Assembly: GCA_964461135.1 (NCBI GenBank)
Contig: CAYWTB010000004.1
Coordinates: 57,021-121,020 of the forward strand
Origin: RQOF01 sp964461135
GTDB lineage: Bacteria > Calditrichota > Calditrichia > RBG-13-44-9
Direction of reading: 5' to 3'
DNA length: 64,000 nt
Shown: positions 8,530-17,926 of the stretch, piece after piece
How positions within the stretch are numbered: the stretch's first letter is position 1
Layout of the letters: every line of letters starts with the position of its first letter
Made by a program: the position numbers and the translations under genes
Notes under the pieces: generated by a model
What the model was told of the DNA's origin: nothing
Seen by the model: the letters and a program-made list of their open reading frames with translations, nothing else
The model's database searches: none

Positions 8530-10824
8530 ATGCAACATTTTTTAAAAAAGCCACCTGTTATTTTGATTCTCCTTGCATGTATCACCGTCCAGGGATATTC
8601 GGCAACTATAAAATCGGCCAAAATACAGGGATTCCACCAGGCTGAGATTGTACTGGACGATTCCATTGCAGCAGAAAACCTGGCCGGCTGGCATACGGAT
8701 CCACCTCTGCCAATTGAACATATCAGCAAAAATCAGTTCAAATTCACAATACATACCGGTGAACCATTCGCACTGGAGAAACATTATTATCTGATTGATG
8801 AACAGGGGCGGAGGCTATTTCTGATTCCGGATGGTATTCTTGATTCACTTTATTCGGATAAACCCCTGGGTTATGAGCTCCATACGGAAAGTACCACCTT
8901 TCGGGTTTTTGCACCCCGTGCCCGCTGGGTCCGTCTGGTACTTTACAACAGCTACCAGGACACAGACGGGCAGGAATATCGGATGGAGAGGGACCTTGAC
9001 GGGGTATGGGAATTCAGTATAGAAGAAAATCTTTCCGGCAGGTATTACGGTTACCGGGTATGGGGTCCGCCGGGAGATGGAGAAATGTTTGATTCCACCG
9101 TGGTGGCGGCGGATCCTTACAGCCCTGCAACCGCCAGCCAGAATTACTACACACACCCAGCAAAAACCGTTATCATGTCAGGGAACTATTTTCTACAGGA
9201 AGATGACAGCTGGCAACATATCCCCGTGCAGGATTTAATTATTTATGAAATGCATATCCGCGATCTCACCGCTCACCCTTCCTCCGGGCTGGCAGAGGGT
9301 GAAAGAGGCAGCTACATCAGTCTGCTGAAAACCCGGCAGCGGGGAGGCCTTCCTTATATTACATCCCTGGGTGTCAATGCCGTTGAACTACTTCCCAGCC
9401 AGGATTTCGGCAATATCGAGGTCCCTTACCGCGATGCAGCTGCTCCGGTCTTTAACACCTGGAATCCCTATGCCCGTAACCACTGGGGATATATGACCAG
9501 CTACTTTTTTGCCCCCGAATCTTATTATGAGAGTGGTGGAACCATGCAGGAGGGACAATATAATGGAATGGACGGAAGGCAGATGCGTGAGTTCGAACAG
9601 ATGGTGGAAGCATTTCACGACAACGGAATGGCGGTATTAATGGACGTGGTGTATAATCACGTCTCGCAGTACGATTATAATCCATTCAAATATATAGATA
9701 AATTCTACTATTTTCGGCTGAATGACGATTGTTCCTTTACTTCCACCAGCGGGTGCGGAAACGATTTCAAAACGGAACGTCCCATGGCCCGGCGGTTAAT
9801 CGTGGAAAGTGTTCTTTATTGGATGAAAAAATATCACATCGATGGATTCCGCTTCGATCTGGCCCTGTTACTGGACTGGAAGACCATTGACCGAATACGG
9901 CAGGAAGCCAGAAAAGTGAATCCGGAGGTCGTATTGATTGCCGAACCCTGGGGAGGTGGATACGATCCCAGCGGCTTTTCCGACCATGATTGGGCATCCT
10001 GGAACGATCAGTTTCGAAACGGGGTGAAAGGACAAAATCCGCATGACGGGCTGGGTTTCATCTTTGGGAAATGGCGGGGTAATAACAATTATGAATCTAT
10101 GCAGCGTTATGTCATGGGATCTCTCCGGATTTTTGGAGGACAGTACCTTTCCAGCATCCATTCTGTTAATTATCTGGCATCGCATGATGATTACACACTG
10201 GGGGATTTCATCCGGATTGGTCTGGGCGATGTTAAAAAAGATGATGTGATTACCAATCCTGACGCTCATGCTCTGCTCTCTGCCAAACAGATAAAAATTA
10301 ATAAACTCGCCGTTCTCTTCCTGCTGACCACACAGGGACCGGTTATGATTCATGAGGGACAGGAATTTGCGCGCTCCAAGGTAATAGCCCCCACTGAGGC
10401 ACCGGATCCGGATGTCGGCAAAATTGACCATAACAGTTACAATAAGGATAATGAAACCAACTGGCTCAATTTTAAACATGCTGCTCTGAATGCAGACCTG
10501 TTGCATTATTACCGTGGCCTCATACGCATGCGCCTGAATCATCCGGCATTCCGATCTTCACCACCGGAGAATTTCAAATTCTTTCCGGTTCGGGATTCGC
10601 TCTTTCTTACCTATGAAATAAATCATGAATCCGGACAATATCTGGTGTTTCTGAATGGCAACCCTGATCTTTCTCATAGCTTTACCCTGCCGGAAGGTCG
10701 ATGGGGGATCCTGGCAGATCAGTCACAGGCTTCAGAAAAGCCTTTCGAATGGATCAGCCAGGGAGAAATTTCTATTCCACCCACTTCCGGGAAGGTCCTG
10801 GTTAGGGCGGTTAATCCCCGCTAA
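8530..10824 (+). CDS. Secreted GH13 pullulanase/isoamylase-type debranching enzyme
   Basis: 764 residues with a signal peptide (about 1-24). A CBM48-like module lies around 112-200 (TTFRVFAPRARWVRLVLYN). The GH13 barrel carries the four conserved regions: DVVYNH 372-377, DGFRFDLA with nucleophile Asp443, AEPW with acid/base Glu472, and SHDD with Asp553 as transition-state stabiliser. The order CBM48 then barrel and the wording of the regions fit type I pullulanases (alpha-1,6 hydrolysis in pullulan, glycogen or limit dextrins). A short beta-sandwich closes the C-terminus. No lipobox is obvious, so it is probably periplasmic or secreted. No other starch-utilisation gene is adjacent. Confidence 0.88.
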   Translation: MQHFLKKPPVILILLACITVQGYSATIKSAKIQGFHQAEIVLDDSIAAENLAGWHTDPPLPIEHISKNQFKFTIHTGEPFALEKHYYLIDEQGRRLFLIPDGILDSLYSDKPLGYELHTESTTFRVFAPRARWVRLVLYNSYQDTDGQEYRMERDLDGVWEFSIEENLSGRYYGYRVWGPPGDGEMFDSTVVAADPYSPATASQNYYTHPAKTVIMSGNYFLQEDDSWQHIPVQDLIIYEMHIRDLTAHPSSGLAEGERGSYISLLKTRQRGGLPYITSLGVNAVELLPSQDFGNIEVPYRDAAAPVFNTWNPYARNHWGYMTSYFFAPESYYESGGTMQEGQYNGMDGRQMREFEQMVEAFHDNGMAVLMDVVYNHVSQYDYNPFKYIDKFYYFRLNDDCSFTSTSGCGNDFKTERPMARRLIVESVLYWMKKYHIDGFRFDLALLLDWKTIDRIRQEARKVNPEVVLIAEPWGGGYDPSGFSDHDWASWNDQFRNGVKGQNPHDGLGFIFGKWRGNNNYESMQRYVMGSLRIFGGQYLSSIHSVNYLASHDDYTLGDFIRIGLGDVKKDDVITNPDAHALLSAKQIKINKLAVLFLLTTQGPVMIHEGQEFARSKVIAPTEAPDPDVGKIDHNSYNKDNETNWLNFKHAALNADLLHYYRGLIRMRLNHPAFRSSPPENFKFFPVRDSLFLTYEINHESGQYLVFLNGNPDLSHSFTLPEGRWGILADQSQASEKPFEWISQGEISIPPTSGKVLVRAVNPR

Positions 10825-11195
10825 GTCAATTATTTTTAATGAAGGCCCTGGCAAAATGGGGACAAACACAGAGATTCTTTTCAGATGTTATATTTTGTAA
10901 ATGGCCTACCGGATTCGCAGACATTTTATCAACTCGGTGAATCCTTCAACCTTTTCCTTCAAATAAAAGTAACTGTTTACAGAATGAGAATACAAAAAGG
11001 AAGGTATTGGACCTTCTGGTTTTTATTTCAATATTCTGAGCCAGGTACATAATCATAGTGGGTTGTCTAGAATCTCGCGGCCAGCCCAATTCTACCTCCG
11101 CATATTTTTTAAGGAATTCTGTTTTGCGTGAGGGATTCACGGCCTTATTTTAATGACTTTAAAATACCATCATTCAGAAACACAAAAGGGACATC
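10825..11195. other. Intergenic region, no supported gene
   Basis: About 370 bp between two co-oriented genes. A GTG-started minus-strand frame (10946-11140, 64 codons) has no recognisable domain and no clear ribosome-binding site, and I do not call it. AAAAGGGA before 11196 is the binding site of the next gene. Confidence 0.4.
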
Positions 11196-13358
11196 ATGGA
11201 AAAACCGAATTCAGAGAAAAAAGGTGTAGGCAGTTTCCCTGCCATATTCTGGCTGGTGATCATTTTCGAGTTTTTTGAACGGGGATCTTATTATGGCATG
11301 ATGAGCATTCTATCCGTATATCTTACCGAAAATCTGCACTTTGCCAAGGAGAGCGTAGGGATTATTAAAGGTACCATTCAACCCCTGCTCTATTTTCTTC
11401 CCATAATCAGCGGTGCCCTGGCAGACCGTTTCGGGTACCGGAAAATGCTGATGATTGCTTTTTCCCTGCTGGGATTAGGATATTTTCTTACGGCACAGGC
11501 CACCAGTTACGCCCTGGTTTTCGGTGCCCTGGTAGTAATGGGCTTTGGAGCGGGAACCTTTAAACCGATTATTTCCGGTTCCATCGCCAAAGTAACCGAT
11601 GAAAAAAACAGTACACTTGGATTCGGAGTGTATTACTGGTCCATCAATCTGGGGGCTTTTCTGTTTCCCCTGATACTGGTTCCGATCCTGAAAAAAATGG
11701 ACTGGACCTATGTAATTCTCGCCTCTGCCATCGGTACCGCCAGCATGCTGATACCCACCATCTTTTTTTATAAAGATCCGGTAAAACGGGAGAAGAAAAC
11801 ACAGGAAAGACAATTCAACATTATACAGACCCTGGCCAATGCGTTCGAAATAATCTACAGCCCGGTGGTATTGATTTACAATTCCATGAAAAAATCTGCA
11901 GCACGGAGAACCATCATTATTATGGTTCTGGCCATTCTTTTTCTTTACGCGATATACAGCTACCTCCAGGCTCCGGTGGCCAGCGAAAAATTTTCCACTG
12001 TGGGTGTTTTAAAGAATACCACCACCCTCATTTTCAAAGTGGACCGGAACATGCTGGCCCCGGAAGAATTTCGAATCAGGGTTCTCAATGCCGATTCATC
12101 CCGGGTGGCTCTCACAATTTATAAGCCACGCCAACTGGATCAGTTTGCACCGGTTCTTCATGATTCATTGAAGGCATTTCCGGACCTGGCATTTCTCAAT
12201 GAAAATGATATCAGGGACTTGATGAACCGTTCGGACCGCAAGGTGGAGTTATTATTTGTTCCGGGCAGCGGTAATGAGAAAAACTTCGAAATAAAACAAA
12301 CCGGACCGGATCAGTTTCAGGTTGTTCTGAACAAACCGGAATCTTTTCAGAATTATCGATCAGAGGTATATATGAGCCTGGAACAATATCCGGTTCTGAG
12401 AGGACTGACTCCTGAAGACATCCAGAAACTTTACGCCGCCAGCAGAGGCAGATCTTTTTTCTTTCTGTATGTCATCGGGCTCATTATCGTGGCTCTGCTG
12501 GTGACCGCATACAGCCGCAGGAAGAACGGGAATGCCAAATCGTCAGACACTCGACCCTCCTACAAAATACCCTTTTTTATTGTCACGGCAGCCGGGCTGA
12601 TTCTGTGGTTTCTGCCGGGATTAACGATTCTGGGACGGATTATTTCCTATGTGATATTTTTTACCGTGACTTCTCTTTTTATTATTGATAAATCCGAACC
12701 GGCAAAATTCAGGGATCATGCCAAATTTCTGCTTATGATTTTCCTGTATTCGGGTTTCTGGATTCTGTATTTCCAGATGTTCGATTCAGTCCTGTGGTAT
12801 GTTCAGGCCTATGTGAATGCAACTTCCCTTAATAATGCAGTAAATAGTTTTTTGGGAACGTTTGGTATTCATATCCAGTGGTTCTTTGATGTGGAACATG
12901 TAACCGTTATTAACGCCGGCACTATCATTCTGCTGCAGCTGCTCATTTCCAATATTGTAAAGCACAGAAAGGCACTCCCGACAATGATTTCAGGTATCGG
13001 AATCGCCACCATCGGAATGGCCATTCTTGCTGTTTCCACCGATATATGGATCTTTGTGACGGGAATTATTTTATTTTCTATCGGTGAAATGACGGCTCAT
13101 CCTAAATTTATCAGTTATGTGGGTCTCATTGCCCCCTCCGATAAAAAGGCCATGTACATGGGTTATCTGTTTCTTTATGGAGTATTCGGCAGTTCTATAG
13201 GGGGTATCATGGGAGCCAGGCTGTATGTTCATTTTGTGGATAATCTGAATCAGCCAAAGACGCTTTGGCTTATTTTCAGCGGTATCGGGGTGGCCACCAT
13301 TCTGGCCTTGCTGATCTATAACAGGTTCCTGGCACCAGACAGTGAGACAAAAAACTGA
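11196..13358 (+). CDS. POT/PTR-family proton-coupled oligopeptide transporter with extracytoplasmic insert domain
   Basis: 720 residues, against roughly 450-500 for usual bacterial POTs. The ExxER motif of helix 1 is present (EFFERGSYYG, Glu25, Glu28, Arg29), as are the A-motif region GALADRFGYRKM and the helix-4/5 region GFGAGTFKPIISGSIAKV. After helix 6 there is a hydrophobic helix (239-257), then about 160 soluble residues (260-420, Asp-, Phe- and Lys-rich), then another helix (421-441). Bacterial POTs carry two extra helices, HA and HB, between helices 6 and 7; the insert sits where the HA-HB turn would face the periplasm. The second six-helix bundle follows (455-715). Likely substrate: di- and tripeptides. 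A terminator-like hairpin follows at 13384-13411. Confidence 0.85.
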   Translation: MEKPNSEKKGVGSFPAIFWLVIIFEFFERGSYYGMMSILSVYLTENLHFAKESVGIIKGTIQPLLYFLPIISGALADRFGYRKMLMIAFSLLGLGYFLTAQATSYALVFGALVVMGFGAGTFKPIISGSIAKVTDEKNSTLGFGVYYWSINLGAFLFPLILVPILKKMDWTYVILASAIGTASMLIPTIFFYKDPVKREKKTQERQFNIIQTLANAFEIIYSPVVLIYNSMKKSAARRTIIIMVLAILFLYAIYSYLQAPVASEKFSTVGVLKNTTTLIFKVDRNMLAPEEFRIRVLNADSSRVALTIYKPRQLDQFAPVLHDSLKAFPDLAFLNENDIRDLMNRSDRKVELLFVPGSGNEKNFEIKQTGPDQFQVVLNKPESFQNYRSEVYMSLEQYPVLRGLTPEDIQKLYAASRGRSFFFLYVIGLIIVALLVTAYSRRKNGNAKSSDTRPSYKIPFFIVTAAGLILWFLPGLTILGRIISYVIFFTVTSLFIIDKSEPAKFRDHAKFLLMIFLYSGFWILYFQMFDSVLWYVQAYVNATSLNNAVNSFLGTFGIHIQWFFDVEHVTVINAGTIILLQLLISNIVKHRKALPTMISGIGIATIGMAILAVSTDIWIFVTGIILFSIGEMTAHPKFISYVGLIAPSDKKAMYMGYLFLYGVFGSSIGGIMGARLYVHFVDNLNQPKTLWLIFSGIGVATILALLIYNRFLAPDSETKN

Positions 13359-13383
13359 TACAACCCGGCAGACAGACATTAAA

Positions 13384-13411
13384 AAGCCCCGGATAACCAT
13401 CAGCGGGGCTT
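13384..13411 (-). terminator. Intrinsic terminator between convergent genes
   Basis: Perfect 8-bp stem AAGCCCCG/CGGGGCTT (13384-13391 and 13404-13411) with a 12-nt loop. On the minus strand it is followed by TTTTT, so it best fits the methionine lyase gene ending at 13442. It may also stop the convergent transporter transcript. Confidence 0.8.
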
Positions 13412-13441
13412 AATCTTTACACAGGTTTCTGCAGGTATTTG

Positions 13442-14614
13442 TTAAATCTTATTTAACACACCGTCCAGGTCATCGATAAGATCCTGTACATGTTCAACCC
13501 CAACTGACAACCTTACCAGTCCCGGCGTAATGTGAGCTTCCTTCAGTGCATCTTTACTCATTCCGGCGTGGGTCATGGAGGCGGGATGCTGAATAAGCGT
13601 GTCACAGTCTCCCAGACTCACCGCCAGAGTACACAACGCCACATGATCCATCAGGTATTTTCCGGCATCAAAGCCGCCTTTCAATTCAAAAGATATGATT
13701 CCTCCCCCGCCGCTTTGCTGCCTCCTGGCCAGTTCGAATTGAGGATGGGATTCCAGAAACGGATAATAAACTCTTCCAACGGTCGGATGCTTCTCCAGCC
13801 ACCGGGCAATAGTCAGCGCATTTTCCTGACTTTTTTCCACCCGCAGTGCCATGGTCTTTAATCCCCTCAGCAGCAGCCAGGCGTTAAAAGGGGACATTGT
13901 CCAGCCATAATGAGTTGAAATTTTAAAGGCGCGTTTAATAAAATCCCGCTCACCGACCACAATACCAGCCACCACATCTCCATGTCCGCTGATATATTTG
14001 GTGGCAGAGTGCAGAACAATGTCGGCACCAAAATCCCTGGGACGCTGATATAAGGGAGTCAAAAATGTGTTATCCACACAGACCAGTGCATTACCGGTAT
14101 GCGCGATATCTACCACAGCGGCAATATCGATGAGTTTAAGGGTAGGATTGGCCGGGGTTTCAATGAGGATAAGGGTGGTATTCTTCCGCATGGCCTCTTC
14201 CACTTTCTCAAGGCTGGAAGCATCTACCCGGCTCACCTCTATGCCGATATTTTTGATCTCATCTTCCAGAAGATAATGAGTTCCGCCGTACACCGTATCA
14301 TCCACAATAATGTGATCACCGGCTCTGGCGGTGGCAAAGACCACGTTGGCTACGGCCGCCATGCCTGAGCTGGTGGTCATTCCTGCCTCATAACCTTCCA
14401 GAAGTGCCATTTTTTTACCCAGTACATCCGCATTAGGATTCCCGAGGCGGGAATAGATATAACCCGGTTCCTGGCCTTTGAAACGACGGGCACCCTGTTC
14501 GGAATTTTTAAACACAAAGGTGGAGGTCTGGTAAATTGGCATGGACAACGCACCAGTATGCGGATCCGACTGCTCTACTCCATGGACAATCTCGGTCTCC
14601 ATGCGGTATTTCAT
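13442..14614 (-). CDS. Methionine gamma-lyase / cystathionine gamma-synthase family PLP enzyme
   Basis: 390 residues, fold-type I Cys/Met metabolism enzyme. The PLP lysine is Lys206 in SATKYISGHGD; Asp181 (VDNTF) and Tyr109 (TVYGGTH) occupy the cofactor-binding positions; YSRLGNPN (54-61) is the phosphate-contacting loop of the neighbouring subunit. The wording is closest to methionine gamma-lyases (methionine to methanethiol, ammonia and 2-oxobutyrate). However, the Cys that typically lies in the YGCT segment of canonical lyases is Gly here, so cystathionine synthase or lyase activity is possible. 2-Oxobutyrate would feed propionyl-CoA, consistent with the methylmalonyl-CoA mutase at 49276. 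The start has GGGAG upstream. Single-gene unit with its own terminator. Confidence 0.85.
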   Translation of the reverse strand: MKYRMETEIVHGVEQSDPHTGALSMPIYQTSTFVFKNSEQGARRFKGQEPGYIYSRLGNPNADVLGKKMALLEGYEAGMTTSSGMAAVANVVFATARAGDHIIVDDTVYGGTHYLLEDEIKNIGIEVSRVDASSLEKVEEAMRKNTTLILIETPANPTLKLIDIAAVVDIAHTGNALVCVDNTFLTPLYQRPRDFGADIVLHSATKYISGHGDVVAGIVVGERDFIKRAFKISTHYGWTMSPFNAWLLLRGLKTMALRVEKSQENALTIARWLEKHPTVGRVYYPFLESHPQFELARRQQSGGGGIISFELKGGFDAGKYLMDHVALCTLAVSLGDCDTLIQHPASMTHAGMSKDALKEAHITPGLVRLSVGVEHVQDLIDDLDGVLNKI

Positions 14615-14751
14615 GGTTTGCTCCCTTCTGAAAATCGCTGTTTATCTTGTCATCATAATTTATACAGGAAAATATAGGGGAGGCGGGCCGATATTTCCAG
14701 CCAATATATTTTTTGGAAATGCCGGTATTTGCTGAAAAAAAGTGAGGTAAA

Positions 14752-15201
14752 TTATTTATTGCCGGGATTTCCTTTGTGTTTCCGGTAAAGCTTTCTCAAC
14801 CCGATGGCGGATTCCTTCCCGTCACAGATTCCATCTCCATCCGTATCAATGAATCTGTCCCGGGGAGGATTTTTCCCTTTGCGATAACCCTTTCCCCCCT
14901 GTTCCAGATGGTCATCAATACCATTGCCATTAGCATCGACAAAGCCTTCCAAGGGCTGTTCAGTTCCAGCCGGCTCTACCCCCTGCTGCTGGCCTTCCGG
15001 ATTCTGCTGATCTTTCTGAACCTGTTCCCTTTCCTGTGCCTGTTTCTGCTTTTGTTCGCCGGTCTTTTTTTGTTGTTGCTCGGTCGACTTTGTCTTTACC
15101 TGCTCTTTTTTCTTTTCCGTTTTTGTGGAATCCGCATTCTGTCCCACAACACCTGATATTCCAATGAACAGGCTCAGAATGATAATATAATAGTTTTTCA
15201 T
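14752..15201 (-). CDS. Secreted EF-hand/thrombospondin-type calcium-binding protein
   Basis: 149 residues: signal peptide (1-20, ending VVGQNAD), a Lys/Gln/Glu-rich low-complexity linker (about 28-85), then two calcium-loop motifs, DANGNGIDDHLE and DTDGDGICDGKE, separated by a basic segment. Such DxDxDGxxD loops are known from dockerin and thrombospondin type 3 repeats; calcium binding is an inference. Last gene of the proposed sigma-54 operon, 4 bp after the DUF4405 gene, with GGAGTAAAGCC before the ATG. Two relatives lie at 17332 and 22161. Confidence 0.75.
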   Translation of the reverse strand: MKNYYIIILSLFIGISGVVGQNADSTKTEKKKEQVKTKSTEQQQKKTGEQKQKQAQEREQVQKDQQNPEGQQQGVEPAGTEQPLEGFVDANGNGIDDHLEQGGKGYRKGKNPPRDRFIDTDGDGICDGKESAIGLRKLYRKHKGNPGNK

Positions 15202-15205
15202 GGCT

Positions 15206-16042
15206 TTACTCCTCCGAAGAAATTTTTTCTCCCTTAATGACAGATATTATATCTACCGGAAGAATATCATTTTGTTCGGCGATGTCTTTAATAAATTCAT
15301 CTTTATTATATATTATTTTATGATTATCCAGTCTTTTTAAAGTTACCTGAACAGGGATTCCCAGTTCCGCCGCCACTTCTTCCACGGTTTTTCTACCATA
15401 ACCGGTATACAGAGTTTTTTTGGCGTCATTATCGGAAACTCTCTGTATCAATTCGCTGGGAGACGTATTATTCATCTCTGCCAGCTCCTCAATTGTGGTC
15501 GTGGAATCAACATGCTGAATCCCTTCATGTTTCAGGCTTTGCAAAAGATTCTCCATATTGGTGCCGGTTTTCTGAGCATATTGAGACAGGGTAAGCAGTT
15601 CCGCATGAGGAATGGGTGGTTCGCTTGACGGATTGCTCCAGGAATTGCTCAGATATTCTCCAAAATCCATTACAGTCTGAAAGGGGGGAACCTGCAGAAT
15701 CATTAGAACCAGTATGGTTACAGTCAAGAATGAAGATAAGGCCAGTTCCTGCTTCATTTTAATACCCGCCTGGAGTTTCGATTTCAGATAGCTCCAGAAA
15801 ACTATCCAGTTATAATATAAATGAAATGCACCCACGATGATAAATGCCAGGGCAAAAACAGTATGGACAGCCTGCCAGCCGGTTTTGGTTAATCCCATAA
15901 ACCTCCAGATCACCCAGTTTGCTACCCGTCCTGGAGGTGAGAAATAAAGAACTATACCGGTAAGAATTAAAATCAGCCAGGCGAAAACCACCATAAAACT
16001 GAAAAACGCTTTCCTATTGAATTTAGCCGGACGCATCATCAT
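15206..16042 (-). CDS. DUF4405/cytochrome b-like membrane protein with C-terminal helical repeats
   Basis: 278 residues. Membrane helices at about 12-34, 56-78 and 103-120. His60 (QAVHTVFAL) and His74 (FHLYYNW) fit the H...HxxxNW pattern of DUF4405, a small membrane domain related to cytochrome b561-type proteins, so heme binding is plausible but not shown. From 145 to 278 are four short helical repeats (HAELLTLSQYAQKTG, TIEELAEMNNTSPSELIQ, TVEEVAAELGIPVQVTLK, IKDIAEQNDILPVDIIS) of a helix-turn-helix-like form, perhaps a cytoplasmic or periplasmic docking tail. It starts with three ATGs; GAGG upstream favours the second or third. Eight bp separate it from the barrel gene upstream and 4 bp from the EF-hand gene downstream. 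Confidence 0.75.
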   Translation of the reverse strand: MMMRPAKFNRKAFFSFMVVFAWLILILTGIVLYFSPPGRVANWVIWRFMGLTKTGWQAVHTVFALAFIIVGAFHLYYNWIVFWSYLKSKLQAGIKMKQELALSSFLTVTILVLMILQVPPFQTVMDFGEYLSNSWSNPSSEPPIPHAELLTLSQYAQKTGTNMENLLQSLKHEGIQHVDSTTTIEELAEMNNTSPSELIQRVSDNDAKKTLYTGYGRKTVEEVAAELGIPVQVTLKRLDNHKIIYNKDEFIKDIAEQNDILPVDIISVIKGEKISSEE

Positions 16043-16050
16043 TCTACCTC

Positions 16051-17259
16051 TTACATATCCAGTTGCAGTCCCAGCGAAACAAACTGGCTGTCATAATTAT
16101 ACCAGTAGCTGTTGGAGCTGTTATTCATCCATTGATAATTCATCTGCAGAGCCAGGCTGGTGGATGCCGTCAGTGGCAGATCCAAACGCTTTTCCAAGGT
16201 AATCCGGAACGTTCTGAGCGTATCTTTACGAAGAACCGTTTCATCAAAGTTTTCCGCATCCACATAAATACCCTGCATCACATAGTTCTTCCGGTGATAA
16301 TACCCGGCCAGCCTGGCGGACATTCTGAAAGGAAGCAGTTGAGTCAGTTCCACTCCAAATATTTGCGCTTCATAACCCATCATATCATCAAAAATCTGTG
16401 ACTCAGTGGCATACCCGGGAAGCAGGCCGGCAATATTACGGTCATAGTTTAACAGATTAATGCGCTGATGATATTGAAATGCAAGGCCGCTGTATTTCAT
16501 AAGCGACTGCGCCATACGCAGTGACAACACAATCTGCGCAGACGATGGTGTTTCTCCGGAAGACGAATAGATGTAATATCCACTTCCGGGGCCATGATCA
16601 TTGCCCGGACCACCTCCACCCTGTTCCACGCTGCTCACGGACTGCAGAATTCCCATAGATGAATCTGCGGGAAGCGCAGGCGAAACCTCGGGTTCCAGGT
16701 AATATTTATAATTAAACGTGACTGCCCCGATAATGGTTGATCGCATCGGAAAGGATCGGTGTAATGAGGTATAAGCACTTAAAAGAATATTGTTCAGATT
16801 TGTTAACTGCAGGAAGCGGTTCATTGACCCATTGGCTCCTAATCGCCAGGTGAAATTGTCTACCTGTTCGTTATGGTTAAAACCGGCACGCAAAGTTATG
16901 TAATCATAAAGATTATATTCCGGACGATCGATTCTGTTTTCCGCAGAAATACTCCAGCTGGTTTTCTCTCCACCTCCCAGATGAAACTGGTGCCAGTATA
17001 GATTCCGGCCGGGATTCTGGTAGTAGTTCATGAAACTTCCGTAGTACTGCATGGATACTTTCTCCCAGTCTTTCTGGAACCCCATGGCAATTCGTGTAAT
17101 CTGATCCTCCTGGGATTCAGGATATCCGAATGGATTGGAATTATATTCCTGTTCCAGGTAGAGTGAATAATACCACTGGCCGTATGCAGAACAGACGGTT
17201 AAAATTAAAGTAAAAATGATGAGAGCGGGTATGAAGATGATGTTTTTACTTCCGTCCAT
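16051..17259 (-). CDS. Outer-membrane beta-barrel protein, unknown function
   Basis: 402 residues with a signal peptide ending near CSAYGQ (about 27). The mature part is a succession of amphipathic strands rich in Tyr, Trp and Asn, e.g. KVSMQYYGSFMNYYQNP, YITLRAGFNHNE and FTFNYKYYLEP-like stretches, and it ends in VSLGLQLDM, consistent with a barrel of a dozen or more strands. A Gly/Ser-rich loop (about 215-235) looks surface exposed. No family name is recognised. Second gene of the sigma-54 operon, which pairs it with a membrane cytochrome-b-like protein and secreted EF-hand proteins. An 11-bp stem-loop (17286-17313) separates it from the first gene. Confidence 0.7.
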   Translation of the reverse strand: MDGSKNIIFIPALIIFTLILTVCSAYGQWYYSLYLEQEYNSNPFGYPESQEDQITRIAMGFQKDWEKVSMQYYGSFMNYYQNPGRNLYWHQFHLGGGEKTSWSISAENRIDRPEYNLYDYITLRAGFNHNEQVDNFTWRLGANGSMNRFLQLTNLNNILLSAYTSLHRSFPMRSTIIGAVTFNYKYYLEPEVSPALPADSSMGILQSVSSVEQGGGGPGNDHGPGSGYYIYSSSGETPSSAQIVLSLRMAQSLMKYSGLAFQYHQRINLLNYDRNIAGLLPGYATESQIFDDMMGYEAQIFGVELTQLLPFRMSARLAGYYHRKNYVMQGIYVDAENFDETVLRKDTLRTFRITLEKRLDLPLTASTSLALQMNYQWMNNSSNSYWYNYDSQFVSLGLQLDM

Positions 17260-17285
17260 TTTTTAACCTCTTTCGAATAATATGC

Positions 17286-17313
17286 AGCGCTCTTCCTTTA
17301 TGGGAAGAGCGCT
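17286..17313 (-). repeat. Intercistronic stem-loop
   Basis: Perfect 11-bp inverted repeat AGCGCTCTTCC/GGAAGAGCGCT with a 6-nt loop, located between the first and second genes of the EF-hand operon. On the operon strand no T-run follows, so it looks like an mRNA stability or partial-attenuation hairpin that could raise expression of the first gene; on the plus strand TTTT follows. Confidence 0.7.
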
Positions 17314-17331
17314 TTTCACCCTGCCCGGATG

Positions 17332-17868
17332 TCATCTACGTGGACCTCTGTTTGTTTTTCCTTTTGGTCCGGTTCCGTCACAATTTCCTGAAGCCGCTCC
17401 GGTTCCATACCCCATTCCGTTCTGAGGGCAGACACCCCGGTTACCGGTGCCATCACCGGGACCATAACCACCCCTGCGGGTTTTATGTATGGCAGAGGCT
17501 TTTCCTTGGCCCTGATTCATATTATCGGCTATACCATCACCGTCTGTATCCACAAACTGCTGCTGGCGTTTACCCTTACCGGCTCCCTGGTAATCGGGAT
17601 CCTGGCCGTTGGGAATACCATCCTTGTCATGATCCGGCGCGTTATCATTAAAACCATCGCCGTTCTTATCAACAAAGTTCGGTCCGTGGATTACCCGGTT
17701 CTGCTCAGTGTTTTGAGTAGTTCCCTGGTTCTGATTCTGATCCTTCAGCTGGAGTTCCTGATTTGTTTTTTCTTTCTGCTTGCTGGAATTGTCCTGGGCC
17801 CTGCTGATCCCTGCGGTCAGAGACAGGGACAGAAATACAACGAAAACGAACAGATATAACCTTTTCAT
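17332..17868 (-). CDS. Secreted EF-hand protein with Gly-rich tail, first gene of the sigma-54 operon
   Basis: 178 residues. Signal peptide (1-24, SLTAGISRAQ), Gln/Asn/Lys linker (about 25-60), three calcium-type loops (DKNGDGFNDN, DHDKDGIPNGQDPD, DTDGDGIADN), then a glycine-rich tail with GGYGPGDGTGNRGV and GYGTGAASGNCDGTGP. Two Cys in the tail may form a disulfide or a metal site. The ATG has an AGGAG box 9 nt upstream, and a -24/-12 promoter lies about 58 bp upstream. Shares its tail unit with the protein at 22161. No function is known to me; a calcium-responsive extracytoplasmic scaffold or metal-binding protein would fit. Confidence 0.75.
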   Translation of the reverse strand: MKRLYLFVFVVFLSLSLTAGISRAQDNSSKQKEKTNQELQLKDQNQNQGTTQNTEQNRVIHGPNFVDKNGDGFNDNAPDHDKDGIPNGQDPDYQGAGKGKRQQQFVDTDGDGIADNMNQGQGKASAIHKTRRGGYGPGDGTGNRGVCPQNGMGYGTGAASGNCDGTGPKGKTNRGPRR

Positions 17869-17926
17869 TTTTTATTCTCCTTATTATGTTTTGTTATCAG
17901 GTTTTCGTTCATTTGTTATATTTCTT

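Noticed and set aside
10946..11140. GTG-started 64-codon frame on the minus strand
   Set aside because: No ribosome-binding site, no recognisable domain, and surrounding text has no coding character.
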